A stretch of 10,536 nucleotides of DNA from Kiloniellaceae bacterium. GTDB taxonomy: Bacteria; Pseudomonadota; Alphaproteobacteria; Kiloniellales; Kiloniellaceae. Numbering within the stretch: position 1 is the stretch's first letter; each line of letters opens with the position of its first letter. Below are positions 6,229-10,536 of this stretch, one piece after another. The stretch lies in assembly GCA_021776145.1 (NCBI GenBank), contig JAJFGM010000308.1, forward strand, positions 1 through 10,536, given 5' to 3'. The notes under the pieces were generated by a model, which searched no databases, was not told where the DNA came from, and worked only from the letters and a program-made list of their open reading frames with translations. The translations under genes and the position numbers were made by a program.

Positions 6229-7152
6229 TTAGAGTTTCCCACGCGTATCGTCAGAGACCGCCAAGAGACATCGCGATATTCCCGCAAGATCGGGGCACAA
6301 TTCCAGACGTTTGAAGCCCGCTTGACGGGCGAGACTCGATACCGCATCGGCTTGCCCGCTGCCGAGTTCGACGGCAAGCCGGCCGCCAGGCGCAAGAATT
6401 CGCGGAACTTGCGGCAACATCGAACGATAAGCGGCAAGACCGTCGGCGCCGGCCACCAGGGCAGCGCGCGGCTCGTGACACCGCACCTCCGGTTCCAGGC
6501 CGACGATTTCGTGATCGGCGATGTAGGGCGGATTGCAGACCACCAGATCCCATCCCGGCGCCAGGCCGGCGCACCAGTTCCCAGCAACGAAGAAACAACG
6601 GTCGCCGACGCCGATCGCCCGGGCGTTATCGCGCGCCACCGCCAAGGCAGCCACGGAGATGTCAACGCCAAGGCCGCGCGCGCGAGGGAGTTCGCTGAGT
6701 AGAGCGATTAACAGGCAGCCACCGCCGGTGCCGAGATCGAGGACCCGCAAGGGAGATTGGCGGTCGCCGATGTCGCGCAACAGGCTCTCGATCAGGGTTT
6801 CGCTGTCCGGCCGTGGCACCAGGGTATCGGCTGTCACCTTGAATTCATGACTCCAGAATTCGCGCCGACCCAGTATGCGCGCCAGCGGTTCGCGCCCTAT
6901 TCGCCGCGCGACCAGGGTTTCGGCATGGCACAGCTGCGACACCGTAACCTGGCGTTCGGGAAACGCCAGGAGCGTCTCCGGGCCGACCCCAAAAGCGGCC
7001 GCCAAGAGGTGCCGCGACTCACGCCGCGCGGCGTCAACACCGGCCCCGGCAAGACGGCGGGCGGTCGCTTCGAGCACCTCGCCCTGGGACATTCCGCCTT
7101 GCGCCGTTCCGCTTTGGGTCATTCCGCTTTGGGTCATTCCGGCTTGAGTCAT
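6229..7152 (-). CDS. prmC: Peptide chain release factor N5-glutamine methyltransferase PrmC
   Basis: Transfers a methyl group from S-adenosylmethionine to the glutamine of the GGQ motif in release factors, raising termination efficiency. In 307 residues I see an N-terminal helical domain (about 21-100), RPDSE (114-118), the SAM-binding loop DLGTGGG (139-145), acidic GVDIS (162-166), catalytic NPPY (207-210) and EPRAAL (227-232), all typical of PrmC. The ATG at 7152 overlaps the prfA stop as ATGA, which favours that start. However, residues 1-20 are pentapeptide repeats not usual for the family, and an in-frame ATG at 7092 with AAGG just ahead would give 287 residues, nearer to the E. coli length. 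Its substrate RF1 is encoded immediately upstream. The SAM loop reads GTGGG where GTGSG is more common, which should be tolerated. Confidence 0.96.
   Translation of the reverse strand: MTQAGMTQSGMTQSGTAQGGMSQGEVLEATARRLAGAGVDAARRESRHLLAAAFGVGPETLLAFPERQVTVSQLCHAETLVARRIGREPLARILGRREFWSHEFKVTADTLVPRPDSETLIESLLRDIGDRQSPLRVLDLGTGGGCLLIALLSELPRARGLGVDISVAALAVARDNARAIGVGDRCFFVAGNWCAGLAPGWDLVVCNPPYIADHEIVGLEPEVRCHEPRAALVAGADGLAAYRSMLPQVPRILAPGGRLAVELGSGQADAVSSLARQAGFKRLELCPDLAGISRCLLAVSDDTRGKL
7078..7152 (-). repeat. 15-bp tandem repeats over the prmC start codon
   Basis: Five 15-bp units open prmC and encode MTQAG, MTQSG, MTQSG, TAQGG and MSQGE. The second and third (7123-7137 and 7108-7122) are identical in DNA. 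Four of the five units begin with ATG, so the repeat supplies in-frame start codons at 7152, 7137, 7122 and 7092. The last unit is diverged and merges into the normal PrmC N-terminus. Confidence 0.85.
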
Positions 7153-8225
7153 TCCAGGGCCGCCAATTGGGCCGCCTGGTCGTCGGCGGTCAGGGCCTCG
7201 ATCACCTCGTCCAGCGCCTCGCCGCCCAGAACCTTCTCGAGTTTGTGCAGTGTCAGATTGATTCGGTGGTCGGTCACCCGGCCTTGCGGAAAATTGTAAG
7301 TACGAATGCGTTCGGACCTGTCCCCACTGCCCACCTGATTTTTGCGGTTGGCGGCGATTTCGTCGGATTGCCGTTGCCGTTCGTGGTCATAAAGACGCGC
7401 GCGCAAGACCTTCATGGCCTTGGCGCGGTTCTTGTGCTGCGATTTTTCATCCTGGCACTGGACTACGACTCCGCTCGGCAAATGCGTTATGCGCACCGCG
7501 CTATCGGTGGTGTTGACGTGCTGGCCACCGGCCCCCTGCGAGCGGTAGGTGTCGATACGCAGATCCTTCTCATCGATATGCACATCGACCTCCTCGGCCT
7601 CCGGCAGGACCGCGACCGTGGCCGCCGAGGTATGGATGCGCCCACCGGATTCCGTGGCCGGGACACGCTGCACTCGGTGCGCCCCGGACTCGTATTTCAG
7701 GTGCGCGAAGACACCCCGGCCGGAAATCGACGCGCTGGCCTCCTTGCAGCCGCCAATATCGGTCTCGGAGTGGTCGAGCATTTCGAACTTCCAGTTGTGC
7801 AGGGCGGCATAGCGTTGATACATGGCCAGCAGTTCGGCGGCAAACAGCGCCGCTTCCTCGCCACCGGTACCGGCCCTGACCTCGAGAATGGCGTTGCGCT
7901 CGTCGGCGGCGTCCTTGGGCAGCAGCATCAGTTTGACGGCTTTTTCCAGGTCCGGAATGCGTGCCTTAAGCGTCCGGAACTCCTCGTCCGCCAGGGCCTG
8001 CATATCGGAATCCGCGCCCTCTTCGGTCATCAGTTCGGCTAAATCACCCATTTCGCTCTGTGCCGCGCGCAAGGCTTCTATGGCTTCGACCCGCGGCGTG
8101 AGATCGGAGTACTCCTTCAGCATCGCCGTGTAATCCGCCGAACCCGGCTCCGCATGGCTGGCGGTCAACTCGCGCAATTCTTCGTAGCGCCTCAGCAGGC
8201 GATCGAGGTTTTCGTCGAGGTTCAC
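7149..8225 (-). CDS. prfA: Peptide chain release factor 1 (RF1)
   Basis: Recognises UAA and UAG stop codons in the ribosomal A site and triggers peptide release. The 358 residues match the usual RF1 length. The stop-codon-reading tripeptide is PAT (189-191, in RVPATESGGRIHTS), the RF1 type rather than the SPF of RF2. The catalytic GGQ is at 233-235 within QGAGGQHVNTTDSAVR, and Q235 is the expected PrmC methylation site. The start is a GTG at 8225 overlapping the hemA stop as GTGA, with GAGGAAG (8230-8236) correctly spaced upstream inside hemA. The 3' end overlaps prmC by ATGA. The spacing implies translational coupling along hemA-prfA-prmC. Nothing is missing or truncated. Confidence 0.98.
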   Translation of the reverse strand: MNLDENLDRLLRRYEELRELTASHAEPGSADYTAMLKEYSDLTPRVEAIEALRAAQSEMGDLAELMTEEGADSDMQALADEEFRTLKARIPDLEKAVKLMLLPKDAADERNAILEVRAGTGGEEAALFAAELLAMYQRYAALHNWKFEMLDHSETDIGGCKEASASISGRGVFAHLKYESGAHRVQRVPATESGGRIHTSAATVAVLPEAEEVDVHIDEKDLRIDTYRSQGAGGQHVNTTDSAVRITHLPSGVVVQCQDEKSQHKNRAKAMKVLRARLYDHERQRQSDEIAANRKNQVGSGDRSERIRTYNFPQGRVTDHRINLTLHKLEKVLGGEALDEVIEALTADDQAAQLAALE

Positions 8226-9556
8226 TTGTCTTCCTCATGCGAACTGTTTGGCGGCGGCGGCGGGCCATTGTCAGGTGATTCGGTGGTGGATGAAACGGCC
8301 GCGGACAGACGAAAGAGCTGGCGTAGCGCCTGCTCCAGGGATTCGCCGCGCGCCGGCTCTTCGGCGAGGGCCGCGCGCAGCACCCCAGTCGGCGCCTGCA
8401 ACAAGCGATCGATAAGCGCCCGGGTGGCGCCGTCGGCGCCGTCGCCGTCGTCCAGCACCTCTTGGCGCAGCTCTTCCAAATACCGGCGCAGCGCATCAAT
8501 CGCCGGCGGGGAATTAGGTTCGGCGTCTTGCCGCAGGAAGGCCGCAAGTTCTTCGTCAAGCAACTGCCAAGCCAGCGCGCTTGCCACATCGCGGCTGGGT
8601 CGATCCTTCAAGGCCGATTTTTCGAGATCTTCGATATCGAAAAGAAAAGCGTCCGGCAAATCCCCAACGGCGGGGTCAATGTCGCCTGGCACCGCGGCGT
8701 CAATAAAGAAGATCGGTCGTTGCTTGCGCCCTTTCAGGGCGGCCACCGCCATGTCGCGCGTCACACTGCACTGCCCGGTACCGTGATCGCAGACCACCAA
8801 ATCGGCCTCTATCAGAGCCGCCTGACGCTCCTCCCAAGGTCGGAAATGGCACTTCAGGCGGCCCGCGACCGCCTGCGAACGGGCCGCCGACGGATGCAGC
8901 AGAACCAATCTCTCGGCGCCGGCTTCGCGCAGTTCGCCGGCCAGCAATTCGCCCATTTCCCCAAGCCCGATGAGCAGCGCCTTGCAGCGTCGCAGATCGC
9001 CATGGATGTCTTGCGCCACCTGACGGGCCGAAGTGACAAGCGAGACCGGAGGCTCGGCGACCGCTGTTTCGCCGCGCACACGCAGCGCGGCGGCGAAGGC
9101 GGCCTGGAATACCCTGTCGAGCAGCGGACCGGCCATGCCCTGCCGCGCCGCCAGTTCATGCAGCGCTCGCATTTGCCCAAGCACACGCGATTCGCCGACC
9201 ATCTGGCTGTCGAGCGAGGCCGTCACCGCGAAGACGTGGCGCAGCACCGCCAGACCTTCATGGCAGTAGCCGGCGCTTGCCACTTCGGCCGGGGTCAAGC
9301 CGCTGCGCGCCGCCATCATTTGAAACAGTGGTTCCGCCAGGGCCTTGCCATCTTCGCGCACGGCAAGAAGCTCAAGACGCTCGCAGGTCGCAATCGCCAT
9401 GCTTTCACGAAATCCCAGGACCCGCAGTTCATTCAGCAGCGCCGCGACGTCGGGTTCCTCGACGAAAAGCCGGGCGCGCAGATCCGCCGCCGCCGAACGC
9501 TGGTTTATCCCCACAAGAAAGAGGCGGTTGGTCTGGTCCATGAGGTCGGCAGCCAT
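8222..9556 (-). CDS. hemA: Glutamyl-tRNA reductase (C5 tetrapyrrole pathway)
   Basis: NADPH-dependent enzyme that reduces the glutamate on glutamyl-tRNA(Glu) to glutamate-1-semialdehyde, the first step of 5-aminolevulinate synthesis by the C5 route. In 444 residues I see LFLVGINQRSA (12-22), a catalytic-domain ATCERLEL with C58 in the place of the nucleophilic cysteine, a family signature H107 to R130 (ASLDSQMVGESRVLGQ), an NADPH-binding fold with LLIGLGEMGELLA (194-206), FFIDAAVPGDID (283-294), and a C-terminal dimerisation helix region (about 325-418). The tail is proline-rich (PPPPP, 432-436). Several otherwise common residues differ: TCER for TCNR, and PGD for PRD. This is not the unrelated 5-aminolevulinate synthase that shares the hemA symbol. 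It starts 10 bp after hisS with no clear ribosome binding site, and overlaps prfA by GTGA. hemA-prfA-prmC is also the E. coli order. Confidence 0.93.
   Translation of the reverse strand: MAADLMDQTNRLFLVGINQRSAAADLRARLFVEEPDVAALLNELRVLGFRESMAIATCERLELLAVREDGKALAEPLFQMMAARSGLTPAEVASAGYCHEGLAVLRHVFAVTASLDSQMVGESRVLGQMRALHELAARQGMAGPLLDRVFQAAFAAALRVRGETAVAEPPVSLVTSARQVAQDIHGDLRRCKALLIGLGEMGELLAGELREAGAERLVLLHPSAARSQAVAGRLKCHFRPWEERQAALIEADLVVCDHGTGQCSVTRDMAVAALKGRKQRPIFFIDAAVPGDIDPAVGDLPDAFLFDIEDLEKSALKDRPSRDVASALAWQLLDEELAAFLRQDAEPNSPPAIDALRRYLEELRQEVLDDGDGADGATRALIDRLLQAPTGVLRAALAEEPARGESLEQALRQLFRLSAAVSSTTESPDNGPPPPPNSSHEEDK
8230..8236 (-). promoter_or_regulatory. prfA ribosome binding site inside the hemA 3' end
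   Basis: GAGGAAG on the minus strand, with its GAGG core 7 nt before the prfA GTG at 8225. It decides the non-ATG start, which overlaps the hemA stop codon by GTGA. Confidence 0.75.
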
Positions 9557-9566
9557 AGGTGCGCCG

Positions 9567-10536
9567 CTACCGGAACCGGGCGAGGTATCCGCTCAAGGCG
9601 TCTAGCGACACCCGCTCCTGCTCACCGGTTTCCAAATCGCGGACCGTGGCGGCGGCCTCTGTCAGCTCATCCTCGCCAAGCAGCACGACCGCGCAAGCCC
9701 CCAGCTTGTTGGCGCGTTGCATGCGTTTTTTTGTATTGCCGGAAAACCCGAGATCCACTCTCAGACCTTCGCGGCGCAATGCGCGTGTGAGGCGCAGGGC
9801 CGGCGCCTCGGCTTCGACACCGATGGGAATGATCGAGACCGGGCGCGGCGGCGCGGGTTCCTGTGCCAGCAGCATCGCCATGCGTTCAATGCCGGCGGCC
9901 CAGCCAACTCCAGGTACACTGGGGCCGCCCATAATCTCGACCAGACCGTCGTAGCGGCCGCCGGCCATGACGGCGCTTTGCGCGCCGAGCCGCGTCGTGG
10001 TGAATTCGAATGCTGTGTGGCAATAATAATCGAGACCGCGCACCAGACGCGGGTTGAGCTCGAAAGCGATGCCGAGAATGCCCAGCATTTCCTTAACGGT
10101 CTCGAAAAAATCGCTGCTTTCCTGATTGAGAAAGTCACTGAACAATGGCGCTCCCGCGACTAACTGGCGATCGGTCTCGTTCTTGGAATCAAGAATTCGC
10201 AAGGGATTACGTCCGAGCCGGTCGCGGCTTTCAGCAGATAGTTTGTCGCTGTGGTCCGAGAAATACTCGACCAGGGCGGCGCGATAGGCTTGGCGGCTGG
10301 CATGATCGCCGAGAGTGTTGAGTTCAAGCACCGTGTGCTCGAGGATTCCCAGGGCGTCGAGCGTGTCGGCGCCGACAGCGATGATATCAACGTCTCCCAG
10401 TGGGCCGGGCACACCGAGAAGCTCGGTGCCGATTTGATGAAACTGGCGCAAGCGGCCCTTCTGCGGCCGCTCGTGCCGAAACATCGGCCCGGCGTAGAAG
10501 TACTTCAACGGCAGTTGCTGTGACAGGCCACCGGAC
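9567..10536 (-). CDS. hisS: Histidyl-tRNA synthetase, 5' part outside window
   Basis: Class II aminoacyl-tRNA synthetase charging tRNA(His) with histidine in the cytosol. About 322 residues are visible; a full enzyme is usually near 410-430, so roughly 100 N-terminal residues, including motif 1, lie beyond the right edge. The frame is open through 10536. The TTG at 10506-10508 reads as leucine inside the conserved KYFYAGPMFRHERPQ stretch and is not a start. Seen in order: motif 2 (FRHERPQKGRLRQFHQ), the HisA motif LVRGLDYYCHTAFEF, the HisB motif AGGRYDGLVE, motif 3 GWAAGIERM, and then the C-terminal anticodon-binding domain. Motif 2 has the ordinary bacterial form. The gene ends 10 bp before hemA, so the operon promoter must lie outside the window. 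Confidence 0.97.
   Translation of the reverse strand, partial: SGGLSQQLPLKYFYAGPMFRHERPQKGRLRQFHQIGTELLGVPGPLGDVDIIAVGADTLDALGILEHTVLELNTLGDHASRQAYRAALVEYFSDHSDKLSAESRDRLGRNPLRILDSKNETDRQLVAGAPLFSDFLNQESSDFFETVKEMLGILGIAFELNPRLVRGLDYYCHTAFEFTTTRLGAQSAVMAGGRYDGLVEIMGGPSVPGVGWAAGIERMAMLLAQEPAPPRPVSIIPIGVEAEAPALRLTRALRREGLRVDLGFSGNTKKRMQRANKLGACAVVLLGEDELTEAAATVRDLETGEQERVSLDALSGYLARFR

Noticed and set aside
6220..6236. Hairpin over the prmC stop codon as a terminator
   Set aside because: The stem is only 6 AT-rich base pairs, and no T tract follows in the direction of transcription.
7167..8042. Open frame of 291 codons on the + strand, antisense to prfA
   Set aside because: prfA is complete and canonical; the antisense product has no recognisable motif.
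8462..9790. Open frame of 442 codons on the + strand across hemA and the end of hisS
   Set aside because: Antisense shadow of two clear genes; composition is biased and no family signature is seen.

Overview
The window looks like a chromosomal, high-GC alphaproteobacterial segment. The main lineage clues are the DUF4167 protein, a family I know almost only from Alphaproteobacteria, and the prfA-prmC-DUF4167-clpB gene order, which recurs there (from memory, not searched). Closer placement, perhaps Rhodospirillales-like, is a guess. I see no transposase, integrase, phage gene, CRISPR array, rRNA or tRNA.

Layout from left to right. A zinc metallopeptidase of the M23 (LytM/MepM/Csd3) type enters from the left edge on the + strand and ends at 1197. 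It converges on clpB (1300-3888, - strand), with a strong hairpin (1234-1267) between them. A 288-bp divergent spacer holds a good heat-shock (RpoH/sigma32-type) promoter for clpB and a structured leader. On its other side a MOSC-domain protein starts at 4177 (+), preceded by a possible 7-codon leader reading frame. After it comes a 62-bp imperfect palindrome (4940-5001) resembling dispersed extragenic palindromes. From there everything is on the - strand. In transcription order, starting at the right edge, these are hisS (5' end outside the window), hemA (glutamyl-tRNA reductase), prfA (release factor 1), prmC (release factor methyltransferase) and, after a 187-bp gap, the DUF4167 gene.

How the genes fit together: hisS, hemA, prfA and prmC are packed as one operon. 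The hisS-hemA gap is 10 bp, hemA and prfA overlap by GTGA, and prfA and prmC overlap by ATGA. The theme is tRNA and translation: HisRS charges tRNA-His, HemA reduces glutamyl-tRNA to glutamate-1-semialdehyde for tetrapyrrole synthesis, RF1 terminates translation at UAA/UAG, and PrmC methylates the GGQ glutamine of RF1. ClpB is the disaggregase for stress-damaged proteins, and the M23 enzyme probably trims peptidoglycan.

Most genes are housekeeping genes. The points worth a second look are: a C5-pathway glutamyl-tRNA reductase in an alphaproteobacterial setting, where ALA synthase (C4 pathway) is the rule; three separate 15-bp-period tandem repeats within about 2.1 kb, one of which multiplies the start codon of prmC; AT-hook-like motifs at both ends of the DUF4167 protein; the clpB heat-shock promoter and long leader; and the extragenic palindrome. 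I found no convincing undescribed multi-gene system.
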